Below are positions 20,385 through 28,261 of a DNA stretch of 64,000 nucleotides, piece after piece (position 1 is the first letter of the stretch; every line of letters begins with the position of its first letter). Source of the stretch: Bradyrhizobium agreste (lineage in GTDB: Bacteria; Pseudomonadota; Alphaproteobacteria; Rhizobiales; Xanthobacteraceae). The translations under genes and the position numbers were made by a program. The notes under the pieces were generated by a model. It worked only from the letters and a program-made list of their open reading frames with translations. It was not told where the DNA came from and searched no databases. The DNA is taken from the NCBI RefSeq assembly GCF_016031625.1, contig NZ_JACCHP010000009.1, positions 1-64,000 on the forward strand. The letters are read 5' to 3'.

Positions 20385-21316
20385 GTGCGCAGGGACACTT
20401 CCAGCGCGTTGCGCTGATCGGCTTCGGCCTGATCGGTGGCTCGATCGCCCGCGCTGCGAAGCTCCAAGATCTCGCGGGCGAGATCGTCACCACTGCGCGC
20501 TCGGAAAAGACGCGCGCACGCGTCGCCGAGCTCGGCATCGTCGATCAGGTCGTGGCGACCAATGCGGAGGCGGTGAAGGATGCCGATCTCGTCATCCTCT
20601 GCATTCCCGTCGGCGCCTGCGGACCCGTGGCGCAGGAGATCGCGCCGCATCTCAAGCCGGGCGCGATCGTCTCCGACGTCGGCTCGGTCAAGGGCGCGGT
20701 GGTCAGGGACATGGCCCCGCATCTGCCGGGCGGCATTCATTTCGTGCCGGCGCATCCGGTGGCAGGCACCGAGCATTCCGGCCCGGATTCCGGCTTTGCC
20801 GAGCTCTTCATCAACCGCTGGTGCATCCTGACCCCACCCGACGGCACCGACGCAGCGGCGACCGACCGCCTGCGCGCGTTCTGGGCCGCGATGGGCGCCA
20901 AGGTCGAGGTGATGACGCCGGATCACCATGATCTCGTGCTCGCCATCACCAGCCACCTGCCGCATCTGATCGCCTACACCATCGTCGGCACCGCCGACGA
21001 GCTGGCGCAGGTGACGGAATCCGAGGTGATCAAATTCTCCGCCGGCGGCTTTCGCGATTTCACCCGTATCGCCGCCTCCGATCCGACGATGTGGCGCGAC
21101 GTCTTCCTCGCCAACAAGGAGGCGGTGCTGGAGATGCTCGGCACCTTCACCGAGGATCTCGCCAAGCTCACCCGCGCGATCCGCCGCGGCGATGGGGAGG
21201 CGCTGTTCGATCACTTCACCCGCACCCGCGCCATCCGCCGCGGCATCGTCGAGATCGGCCAGGATTCCGCCGCGCCCGATTTCGGCCGGCCGCATGCGGC
21301 GCTGAAGAAGCCGTGA
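20381..21316 (+). CDS. tyrA: Prephenate/arogenate dehydrogenase
   Basis: A 311-residue NAD(P)-dependent enzyme that oxidatively decarboxylates prephenate or arogenate in tyrosine synthesis. The Rossmann motif is [18 protein letters not shown] at residues 9-26. VSDVGSVKG and [15 protein letters not shown] are the catalytic-site blocks of the TyrA family, and [11 protein letters not shown] is the helical-domain signature. There is no ACT domain. It overlaps hisC by 4 bases, which indicates translational coupling. Confidence 0.94.
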   Translation: MSAQGHFQRVALIGFGLIGGSIARAAKLQDLAGEIVTTARSEKTRARVAELGIVDQVVATNAEAVKDADLVILCIPVGACGPVAQEIAPHLKPGAIVSDVGSVKGAVVRDMAPHLPGGIHFVPAHPVAGTEHSGPDSGFAELFINRWCILTPPDGTDAAATDRLRAFWAAMGAKVEVMTPDHHDLVLAITSHLPHLIAYTIVGTADELAQVTESEVIKFSAGGFRDFTRIAASDPTMWRDVFLANKEAVLEMLGTFTEDLAKLTRAIRRGDGEALFDHFTRTRAIRRGIVEIGQDSAAPDFGRPHAALKKP

Positions 21317-21320
21317 GCCT

Positions 21321-21423
21321 GTCATTCCGGGGCGCCCGAAGGGCGAGCCCGGAATCCATCAGGCCACAGCGCACGCGGTGAAATGGATTCCGGGTTCGAT
21401 GCTACGCATCGCCCTGGAATGAC
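21321..21423. repeat. Intergenic palindromic repeat, family A, copy 2
   Basis: Same architecture as the element at 16092: GTCATTCCGGGGCGCCC at the left, GCCCGGAATCCAT and ATGGATTCCGGGTTCG inside, CCTGGAATGAC at the right. It separates the convergent tyrA and DUF2125 genes. Confidence 0.9.
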
Positions 21424-21433
21424 GAGAGAGTCT

Positions 21434-22618
21434 TCAATACAGCGGCGGGATCTGCCCGACCTTAACGGGGCCGAGCAGCACGGCGCCGTCGACGAATTTC
21501 AGCGGGAAGCTCCGCGCCTTCTTGCCTTCGAGCGTGCTCTCGGTGCCGATTGAATTGATGCCGGCGGCAACGCCGGCATTGGCGTTCTGCTTGATGACCT
21601 TGCCGAGGCCGGGCACCGCGCGGTCGAGCGCGCCGAACAGATTGTTGAGGTCCTGCGACTTCACGCCGGGCGCGAGACGATCGAGCGTTGCCTGCGGCAC
21701 GCCCTCCTCCAGCATCTTTTCGATGCCGAGCGCCGGGATTACGCGCTCGAGGCCGGTCACCGTCATCTGCAATTCGCCGTCGAGCCGGCCGTTGGGCGAC
21801 AGGCCGAGCGTGCCGGCGGCAACCGCGATCATCTCGCCCTGCTGAATCCGCGACTGCACGATCTCGATGTGACCGCCGGCGGCCTGGATCTCGCGGAAGC
21901 GCTGCGGCCAGGGCTTTGGCGTGAGGTCGGAGAGGCCGGTGATCTTGGCGCGGGTGTCCGCCTCGAACGGCTCGGCGAGCAGCGGATGCACGCCCTGGAT
22001 GCTGCCCTGCGCGACATGGAGCACGGTCTCGATGACGGGATGATCGGCTGATGATCCGTCGGCGAGCCGACCGTGGAGTTCGACCTGCCTGGCGCGCGCA
22101 AGCGGCACCTGCACGCTGCCATCGAGACGGTTGAGGCTGGGCTCATCGAACACGATGGAGGCGCGGTCCGGCACCGCCGGCAGGCCCGCCACACTGGCGC
22201 GGCCCTTGCTCCAATTCACGGTGAAGGTGTTTTGCGTGACACCGTCGATCAGCGTCGCAGGCGCGGAGAATTCGGCGATGATGCGCTTGGGGTCGTAGAC
22301 CTGGGCTACGACCAGGATGTTGTCGAGCTTGGCCGTGAACGGCGTCTTGCTCGCATTCTGCGAGACCAGGGCGACGCTGGCGCCGGAGCATTGGACCTCG
22401 AAGCGGAACGGGAAGCCGGCAATCGAGCGCTTGGCACAATCATAGATGCGGCCGGCCTTGGCTTCCTGCGCCCGCCAGGCGTCGGCGGCGATTTCGGCCT
22501 GCGACGCCGCATAGAACCAGAAGCAGCTCCAGGCGACGGCAAGGACCAGGAGGAGAACGGGGGCGATGAAGAGGCCCCAGCGGGAGCGGCGGCCTGTGGC
22601 AACGGTCATATTGGACAT
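21434..22618 (-). CDS. DUF2125 domain-containing protein
   Basis: A 394-residue envelope protein with one N-terminal membrane segment (GLFIAPVLLLVLAVAWSCFW). The mature part is of the DUF2125 family: RSIAGFPFRFEVQCSGASV is the typical block, followed by beta-rich repeats that align to a bridge-like or lipoprotein-sorting fold. The function is unknown; many members are periplasmic. ATG 22618 or 22609 are both possible starts. It diverges from the ChaC-like gene. Confidence 0.85.
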   Translation of the reverse strand: MSNMTVATGRRSRWGLFIAPVLLLVLAVAWSCFWFYAASQAEIAADAWRAQEAKAGRIYDCAKRSIAGFPFRFEVQCSGASVALVSQNASKTPFTAKLDNILVVAQVYDPKRIIAEFSAPATLIDGVTQNTFTVNWSKGRASVAGLPAVPDRASIVFDEPSLNRLDGSVQVPLARARQVELHGRLADGSSADHPVIETVLHVAQGSIQGVHPLLAEPFEADTRAKITGLSDLTPKPWPQRFREIQAAGGHIEIVQSRIQQGEMIAVAAGTLGLSPNGRLDGELQMTVTGLERVIPALGIEKMLEEGVPQATLDRLAPGVKSQDLNNLFGALDRAVPGLGKVIKQNANAGVAAGINSIGTESTLEGKKARSFPLKFVDGAVLLGPVKVGQIPPLY

Positions 22619-22728
22619 GCGGCGACCCTTTGACGCCAGATTCAGGCAAATGTAAGCGGAGCCGGCCTGCGACGAAAGGCGCAGAAATCGCTTCGCTTGG
22701 GCGCAGGGTTCTGGTAGCCGTGCCCGAA

Positions 22729-23340
22729 ATGTCCGAAATCACCCTCCCCTCCGTCACCACAGCCAACGGCGACCTCTGGGTGTTCGGCTACGGCTCGCTG
22801 ATGTGGCGGCCGGGCTTCGACTTCGAGGAGCGCGTCCCGGCGCGGCTGGTCGGCGAGCACCGCGCGCTCTGCGTCTATTCCTTCGTGCATCGCGGCACGC
22901 CGGAGAAGCCGGGCCTGGTGCTCGGACTCGACCGCGGCGGCGCCTGCCGCGGCATCGCCTTCCGCGTCGCCGAGAAGAACCGTGTCGAGGTGGTCGCATA
23001 CTTGCGCGCACGCGAGCAGGTCACCTCGGTCTATCGCGAGGTGATGCGCTCGGTGTGGCTGGAGAACGATGCGCGCCAGCGCGTCTCCGCGCTCGCCTAC
23101 GTCGTCGACCGCGGCCATGTGCAATATGCCGGCCGGCTCTCGCTCGCCGAGCAGCACCGCCATGTCGTCCAGGGCCACGGCCAGTCCGGCGCCAACCGCG
23201 ACTACGTCACCGCGACGGTGAAGGCGATCGAGGCCGAAGGGTTTCGCGACACCCAGTTGCATCAGCTCGCATTGATGCTGCATGGTGATGCGCATTCCCT
23301 GCACGCGGCGGATCGGGACGAAGATCGCGAAAGCCGCTAA
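22729..23340 (+). CDS. Gamma-glutamylcyclotransferase (ChaC-like)
   Basis: A 203-residue protein with the hallmark WVFGYGSLMWRPGF substrate loop, then YVVDRGHVQYAG and a C-terminal HQLALMLHGD block. ChaC enzymes cleave gamma-glutamyl groups, typically glutathione, to 5-oxoproline. I chose ATG 22729; a GTG three codons earlier is equally possible, and the longer frame from 22630 runs through the DUF2125 promoter area. Its TAA stop is followed immediately by two palindromic repeats. Confidence 0.88.
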   Translation: MSEITLPSVTTANGDLWVFGYGSLMWRPGFDFEERVPARLVGEHRALCVYSFVHRGTPEKPGLVLGLDRGGACRGIAFRVAEKNRVEVVAYLRAREQVTSVYREVMRSVWLENDARQRVSALAYVVDRGHVQYAGRLSLAEQHRHVVQGHGQSGANRDYVTATVKAIEAEGFRDTQLHQLALMLHGDAHSLHAADRDEDRESR

Positions 23341-23341
23341 A

Positions 23342-23386
23342 GCATGATCCGGAAAAGTGCGAAGCGGTTTTCCGGAAAGATCATGC
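23342..23386. repeat. Palindromic repeat, family E, copy 1
   Basis: GCATGATC and GATCATGC close a 45-base hairpin with inner GGAAAA/TTTTCC arms. A near-identical element lies at 40212-40256 in the opposite orientation. It sits in the convergent gap between the ChaC-like gene and plsC. Confidence 0.85.
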
Positions 23387-23399
23387 GTAAACAACAACC

Positions 23400-23440
23400 T
23401 AAAGCGCGATGATGATTCATCCCAATCTCATCGCGCTTTA
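23400..23440. repeat. Palindrome that supplies the plsC stop codon
   Basis: TAAAGCGCGATGA (23400-23412) and TCATCGCGCTTTA (23428-23440) are exact 13-bp inverted arms around a 15-base loop. The last three bases, read on the minus strand, are the TAA stop of plsC. It could act as a terminator for both convergent genes. Confidence 0.85.
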
Positions 23441-24208
23441 GCCCGCCCGCGCGTAGCTCGGCGCCGAGCCGATCAACTGCTCCTGCTCTTTCCGCCCCGC
23501 TTCGACGAGGCGGGCGGTCGCGTCCTCGATCGCCGCTTGCACGCGTGCGAGAAACTCCTCCTTCGGCAGACCGGGCGGCAACGGTTCGAGAAACTCCACC
23601 ACCAGCGTGCCCGGATAGCGCATGAAGGTGCGGCGCGGCCAGAACAGGCCGGAATTGAGCGCAATCGGCAGGCACGGCACGCCGCATGAGGAATAGATCT
23701 GCGCAAAGCCGGTCTTGTAGTAGGGCGGCGCACCCGGCGCACGGCGCGTGCCTTCCGGGAAGATCACGAGCTGCTTTCCGCTGCGCACCGCCTCGCGCGC
23801 GCGCCGCGTCATGTCGAGCAGCGCCTTCACGCCGGCGTTGCGGTCGATCGCGATCATCCCGGTCTTGACCAGGAACTGGCCGAACACCGGGATCTGCATC
23901 AGCTGGCGCTTGAGGATGAAGATCGGCCGGTTGAAGAAACCCGGCAGCACGAAGGTCTCCCAGAACGACTGATGCTTGGCCACGATCAGCAGCGGTCCAG
24001 TCGGGATCTTCTCCACCCCGCGGAATTCCACCTTGATGTTGCAGACCAGGCGCATCAGGACCAGCGTGGCCTTGGCCCACCATTCCGCCACCGTCAGCAT
24101 AGCGCGCGGCGGCAATGCAAAGGTCGGCAGCGCAACGATCGCGAGACAGACCAGCACGGCATAGAACAGCACGTTGAACACGAGCGAGCGCAGAAAAATC
24201 AGGAACAT
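23438..24208 (-). CDS. Lysophospholipid acyltransferase, PlsC family
   Basis: A 256-residue membrane enzyme that would acylate 1-acyl-glycerol-3-phosphate in phospholipid synthesis. It begins with a hydrophobic segment (MFLIFLRSLVFNVLFYAVL). It has the acyltransferase motif KHQSFWE with catalytic His79, the second block IAIDRNAG and the glycerol-phosphate site FPEGTRRAPG. ATG 24208 is chosen because it starts the membrane helix; it follows ydcF by 11 bases. The stop codon lies inside a palindromic repeat. Which lysophospholipid it prefers is not visible. Confidence 0.9.
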   Translation of the reverse strand: MFLIFLRSLVFNVLFYAVLVCLAIVALPTFALPPRAMLTVAEWWAKATLVLMRLVCNIKVEFRGVEKIPTGPLLIVAKHQSFWETFVLPGFFNRPIFILKRQLMQIPVFGQFLVKTGMIAIDRNAGVKALLDMTRRAREAVRSGKQLVIFPEGTRRAPGAPPYYKTGFAQIYSSCGVPCLPIALNSGLFWPRRTFMRYPGTLVVEFLEPLPPGLPKEEFLARVQAAIEDATARLVEAGRKEQEQLIGSAPSYARAG

Positions 24209-24219
24209 CGATGGTCCGA

Positions 24220-24924
24220 TCAATTGGCCTGTGCGGTGGCGGGTCGCCTCGGTTGCTGACCTGCAGGCTGCTCCGACATCTCGGGCCAAAGGTCAATCCC
24301 GAAATCTTCCAGCCGCACCCTAAGCTCGGCCGCAATGTACTTGACGTATTCGGACAGGAGCAGCCGCAGCGTCGAGCCCGAGGTCCACCACGGCTCCTCG
24401 CGCCATTTTTCGCCGACCACCGCGAACGGGATCAGCGTCGTCCGTGGCATCGCATGCGAGAATTCCACCAGCGCACGCGGCATGTGATAGTTCGAGGTGA
24501 CCACGATCAGAGACGTAAACCGGCGCCCCTCGGCCCAGCGCCGCGCCTCCGCCGCGTTGCCGCGGGTCGAAAGCGCGGTGCGGTCGAGATCGACGCAGCA
24601 GGTCATGAAGGACTGGTTCTCCGGCAAGGTCCGGGAGATATCGCTCGCCGTCGAGGTCGGATGCACGCCGGAGATCAGGAGCCGCCTGCCATAGCCGGCA
24701 GCCAGCAGCTCCATCGCGTCCGATACCCGCGAGGAGCCGCCGGTCAGCACCACGATGCCGTCCGCCTTGCGGTCCGGCACCGTCTCGGCGACGCGCAATT
24801 GCGACAGGAATGCAACGAAGCCCGCCGCCGCGCCGACGAAGGCGAACGCGATCGTCGACACGATTGTCGCGCGCAGCCAGCCGCGCGGCAGTTTCGGCGA
24901 TCGATCGTCGGTCGGCGAGGTCAT
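24220..24924 (-). CDS. YdcF family protein (DUF218)
   Basis: A 234-residue protein with one N-terminal membrane helix and a DUF218 domain: DGIVVLTGGSSRVSDAMELL, LLISGVHPT, NTRGNAAEARRW-like ALSTRGNAAEAR and VVTSNYHMPRALVEF. Members are linked to envelope or vancomycin-sensitivity functions in other bacteria; the activity here is unknown. It sits between ftsX and plsC on the same strand. Confidence 0.88.
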   Translation of the reverse strand: MTSPTDDRSPKLPRGWLRATIVSTIAFAFVGAAAGFVAFLSQLRVAETVPDRKADGIVVLTGGSSRVSDAMELLAAGYGRRLLISGVHPTSTASDISRTLPENQSFMTCCVDLDRTALSTRGNAAEARRWAEGRRFTSLIVVTSNYHMPRALVEFSHAMPRTTLIPFAVVGEKWREEPWWTSGSTLRLLLSEYVKYIAAELRVRLEDFGIDLWPEMSEQPAGQQPRRPATAQAN

Positions 24925-24996
24925 GCGATGTCGGTGATCCCTTCCCGACGTGATTTTATGACGTTTTGAGGCGAAGTGGAGTCCGGTTTAGCAAGC

Positions 24997-25965
24997 CTAG
25001 TCGACGTCGTTCAATGTCGCGAACAGCGTCTGGCGCGAGGCGATTGCGGTGATGGCGCCGATCAGCACCGCCTGGACCGCGAGCACGACGTAGCCGGAGG
25101 GGCGCAACGAGAAGGTACCGAGCAGCGCGGCGAACTGGTCGCCGACGGGGGTACCGGAAAACCAGCCAGCGATGGACTCGGAGAAGCCGAACACCAGCAT
25201 GGCGGTGCCCCCGCCGATCACGCCGCCCTCCAGACCCAGCCTGAGGAAATGACGCAAGAAGTGGTTGGCGATGTAGCGGTCGCCGGCGCCGACGAAATGC
25301 AGGACCTCGACGATCGGACGGTTCGCCGCCATGGCGCCGCGGGTCGCGAACGACACCGAGATGATGGTTGCGATGATGACGAGCGCGAGGATACCGAGGC
25401 CGGCCAGCACGGTGGCGTTCGTCATCAGGCGCATGCGTTCGATCCAGGCGCGGTGATCGTCGACGCTGGCGCTCGGCGCGACCTGCGTGACGCGCGCGCG
25501 CAAGGCGCCGAGATCGAGCGGCGTGCCCGGCTGCACGCGCGCGATGATCATGCGCGGCACCGGCAGATCGTCCATCGACAGGCCGGTGCCGAGCCAGGGC
25601 TCGAGCAGCTTGCCGCTCTCCTCCCTGGTGAACGGCTTGACCTCGACGATGCCGGCTTGCGCGCGCATCGCTTCTGCCACGGCTGCGGTGTCGCGCTCGA
25701 GATCGCGGCCGACCTGCGGACGAACCTGGATGGTGATTTCGCTCGCGACATCCGACTGCCATTCGGCGGCGGAGGCACTGACCAGCAGCACCGTGCCCGT
25801 GGCCATCGAGGCGAGAAAGGTCATGATGGCGACGACGGCGACCAGCGCTCTGCCGTGGATCGAGGCGCGCGGCACGATCGGCGACATGTTGCGCGCCTTG
25901 GCCGGAAGCTGCGGACGCTCCTGTCCGAGATCGACCAGCACGCCGCGCTCGTCCAGCCTACTCAT
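24997..25965 (-). CDS. ftsX: Cell-division protein FtsX
   Basis: A 322-residue integral membrane partner of FtsE. It has one N-terminal helix (LVAVVAIMTFLASMATGTVLL), a periplasmic domain at about residues 70-170, and three C-terminal helices, the standard FtsX topology. FtsEX couples ATP hydrolysis to activation of peptidoglycan hydrolases at the septum. Its start overlaps the ftsE stop by 8 bases. The M23 peptidase and other wall hydrolases in this window are not adjacent, so a direct partner is not implied. Confidence 0.94.
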   Translation of the reverse strand: MSRLDERGVLVDLGQERPQLPAKARNMSPIVPRASIHGRALVAVVAIMTFLASMATGTVLLVSASAAEWQSDVASEITIQVRPQVGRDLERDTAAVAEAMRAQAGIVEVKPFTREESGKLLEPWLGTGLSMDDLPVPRMIIARVQPGTPLDLGALRARVTQVAPSASVDDHRAWIERMRLMTNATVLAGLGILALVIIATIISVSFATRGAMAANRPIVEVLHFVGAGDRYIANHFLRHFLRLGLEGGVIGGGTAMLVFGFSESIAGWFSGTPVGDQFAALLGTFSLRPSGYVVLAVQAVLIGAITAIASRQTLFATLNDVD

Positions 25966-26617
25966 AGACGTGCAGCCGTCCCTGGTGCAGCACCAGCCGC
26001 CGTGCTTCGTACTGGTCCATCAGGCCGATGTCGTGGGTGGCGATGATGACGGCGGTGCCTGATTTGTTGAGCTCGATGAAGAGTCGCAGCAGGCGGCGGC
26101 CGAGCGTCGGGTCGACGCTGCCGGTCGGCTCGTCCGCGAGCAGCAGCTGCGGCCGCGAGATCACGGCGCGCGCGATCGCGGCGCGCTGCTTCTCGCCACC
26201 CGACAGGATCGGCGGCAGCGCGTCCATGCGGTCGCCGAGGCCGACCCAGCGCAACAGGTCGATCACCTCCTTGCGGTAGCTCGACTCGCTGCGGCCCATG
26301 ACGCGGAACGGCAGCGCGACGTTCTCATAGGTCGTCATGTGATCGAGCAGGCGGAAATCCTGGAGCACGATGCCGATGCGCTTGCGCAAATCCGCGATCT
26401 CGTCCTTGCCGAGCTGCGAGATGTCGTGGCCGAACAGGTTGACGAGGCCCCGCGTCGGTCGATGCGACAGGAACAACAGGCGCAGCAGGGACGTCTTGCC
26501 CGCTCCGGACGGTCCGGTGAGGAACTGGAAGGAATGCGCGGGAATCTGGAAGGTGAGGTCGCGCAGGATCTCCGGCCCCAGACCGTAACGCAATCCGACA
26601 TTTTCGAACCGAACCAA
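25958..26617 (-). CDS. ftsE: Cell-division ATP-binding protein FtsE
   Basis: A 219-residue ABC ATPase with Walker A GPSGAGKTSLL, Q-loop region VLQDFRLLDHMTTYENVAL, signature LSGGEKQRAAIARA, Walker B LLLADEPTGSVD and switch His in IIATHD. I chose TTG 26617, giving MVRFENVGLRYG, with GGAG 6 bases upstream; ATG 26668 would add 17 residues unlike the family. It forms an operon with ftsX, ydcF and plsC. Confidence 0.94.
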   Translation of the reverse strand: MVRFENVGLRYGLGPEILRDLTFQIPAHSFQFLTGPSGAGKTSLLRLLFLSHRPTRGLVNLFGHDISQLGKDEIADLRKRIGIVLQDFRLLDHMTTYENVALPFRVMGRSESSYRKEVIDLLRWVGLGDRMDALPPILSGGEKQRAAIARAVISRPQLLLADEPTGSVDPTLGRRLLRLFIELNKSGTAVIIATHDIGLMDQYEARRLVLHQGRLHVYE

Positions 26618-26806
26618 GCTCAGCTCCGTTCGAGAGGGGGCGCGGGTCGCATTGCGGCGCTCCGCCATGCGCGCTCAACGGGTTTTGCCGCCGTTATGGT
26701 TTCCGGTTCGTTAACGGTCGCCCTGTAGCATAAAGGGCGCCCGGTTCTCGACCGTGGCATCGTCAAGACCAGTCCAAGACCTTCGTTCATGCATCAAGGC
26801 TCGTCC

Positions 26807-27685
26807 ATGCATATCGTCTGCCCCCATTGTATGACATCCTACGCCATCAAGCTCGCGAGCCTTGGGGCGAACGGGCGGGCGGTCCGCTGCTCCCGCTGCA
26901 AGGAGACCTGGATCGCCCATGCCGAGGATGCCATCGAGGAGGCATCCGTTCCGGCCATGGCCGCGGCCAGCCGAGCCGACGACCAATCCGACCTCGCTGA
27001 ACAATGGAACTCCTATGCCAAGGACGACGGTGCCGCTGATGCGCCCGTCGTCGATAGCCCCTCGATCGCCAGCGACTGGCCGGATGAGCACGCCCGCGAA
27101 ACCGAGGACGAGTGGTCAGCAGCGGCCCGGCAGGTCGAAGAGGACGCCGCAGGCGCGCAGCACCAGTCCTGGTTCCGCAGCCTGTTCCGCGGCCGCGGCG
27201 CGCGGGTGAGCCGCCCGGTCCCCGCCGCGGCGCCGCGCAAATCCTATCTTGGCCTGCCGACCGCCTGCGCCGCGATGGGCGCGCTGGTGCTGGCACTGGT
27301 GCTCTGGCGTGGCGACGTGGTGCGGCTGCTGCCGCAGACGGCAGCCTTCTACAAGATGGTCGGGCTTGAGGTGAACTTGCGGGGTCTCGCCTTCAAGGAC
27401 GTCAAGCTCTCCAGCGAGACGGTGGACGGTAAGCAGGTATTGGTGATCGAGGGCGTGATCGTGGGCGAGGGCAAGAAGCCGCTCGACATTCCGCGGTTGC
27501 GCTTTGCCGTGCGCGACGCCCAAGGCGCGGAGATCTATGCCTGGAACACGGTGCTGGAGCAGACCGTGCTGCGGCCCGGTGAGCGCGCCTTCTTCCGCTC
27601 CCGCCTGGCCTCGCCGCCGCCGGAGGGTCGCAACATCGACGTTCGTTTCTTCAACCGGCGCGACATTGCCGGCGGCAGCGTATAA
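26807..27685 (+). CDS. MJ0042-type zinc-ribbon membrane protein
   Basis: A 292-residue protein starting with a two-Cys-pair zinc ribbon, CPHC at residues 5-8 and CSRC about 20 residues later. An acidic, disordered linker follows, then one membrane helix (TACAAMGALVLALVLWRG) and a C-terminal domain of about 120 residues with beta-sandwich pattern (LVIEGVIVGEGKKPLDIPR). Such proteins are membrane-anchored and of unknown role. ATG 26807 is preferred over 26789 because it begins directly at the ribbon and has AAGG upstream. It diverges from ftsE. Confidence 0.82.
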   Translation: MHIVCPHCMTSYAIKLASLGANGRAVRCSRCKETWIAHAEDAIEEASVPAMAAASRADDQSDLAEQWNSYAKDDGAADAPVVDSPSIASDWPDEHARETEDEWSAAARQVEEDAAGAQHQSWFRSLFRGRGARVSRPVPAAAPRKSYLGLPTACAAMGALVLALVLWRGDVVRLLPQTAAFYKMVGLEVNLRGLAFKDVKLSSETVDGKQVLVIEGVIVGEGKKPLDIPRLRFAVRDAQGAEIYAWNTVLEQTVLRPGERAFFRSRLASPPPEGRNIDVRFFNRRDIAGGSV

Positions 27686-27723
27686 ACGCCCCGCGCGGGA
27701 GAGTTGATTTCAAGGTTGGTCTC

Positions 27724-28098
27724 ATGCCGAAAATCTTGATCGCCGACGACGAGGATTCGATGCGCACGCTGGTCGCGCGCGCCATCGCCATGGACGGTCA
27801 CGAGACCGTCACCGCCCAGGACGGCGCCGAGGCGCTGGAGATCCTGACCCGCGAGGATGGCGCCTTCGACCTGTTGCTCACCGACATCCAGATGCCGGTG
27901 ATGGACGGCATCGCGCTGACGCTCTCAGCCGCGCGCGATTTCCCCGACCTCACCATCTTGCTGATGACCGGCTTTGCCGACCAGCGCGAGCGCGCCTCGA
28001 ACCTGAACGCGCTGGTGCATGACGTCGTGACCAAGCCGTTCTCGGTCGCGGATATCCGCACGGCGGTTGCCGATGCGCTGGCGGCGAAGAAGAGGTAG
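27724..28098 (+). CDS. Single-domain response regulator (CpdR-like)
   Basis: A 124-residue receiver domain with no output domain. Acidic pocket D8-D9, phosphoacceptor D54 in LLLTDIQMP, Thr82 in LLMTGFAD and Lys104 in VTKPF are all in place. The MTGFA block resembles CpdR, the ClpXP adaptor controller of the alphaproteobacterial cell cycle, and a location beside ftsEX is compatible. I cannot separate CpdR from other stand-alone receivers by eye. It follows the zinc-ribbon gene by 38 bases. Confidence 0.88.
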   Translation: MPKILIADDEDSMRTLVARAIAMDGHETVTAQDGAEALEILTREDGAFDLLLTDIQMPVMDGIALTLSAARDFPDLTILLMTGFADQRERASNLNALVHDVVTKPFSVADIRTAVADALAAKKR

Positions 28099-28153
28099 CG
28101 TCCCAACAACAGCCGCTTCGCCGTTGAAGGACTGGCGCACAAGGCCTCCATTT

Positions 28154-28240
28154 CGTCATTGCGAGGAGCCCTTGCGACGAAGCAATCTAGAATGCCTCGG
28201 CGGAAAAATTCTGGATTGCTTCGCTTCGCTCGCAATGACG
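28154..28240. repeat. Intergenic palindromic repeat, family B
   Basis: CGTCATTGCGAGGAG at the left mirrors CGCAATGACG at the right, and GAAGCAATC mirrors GATTGCTTC inside. It is a different family from the CGTCATTCCGGG elements but has the same nested design. It lies between the convergent response-regulator and DUF4175 genes. Confidence 0.85.
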
Positions 28241-28261
28241 AGGACGTAGCGGACTAGCGCC

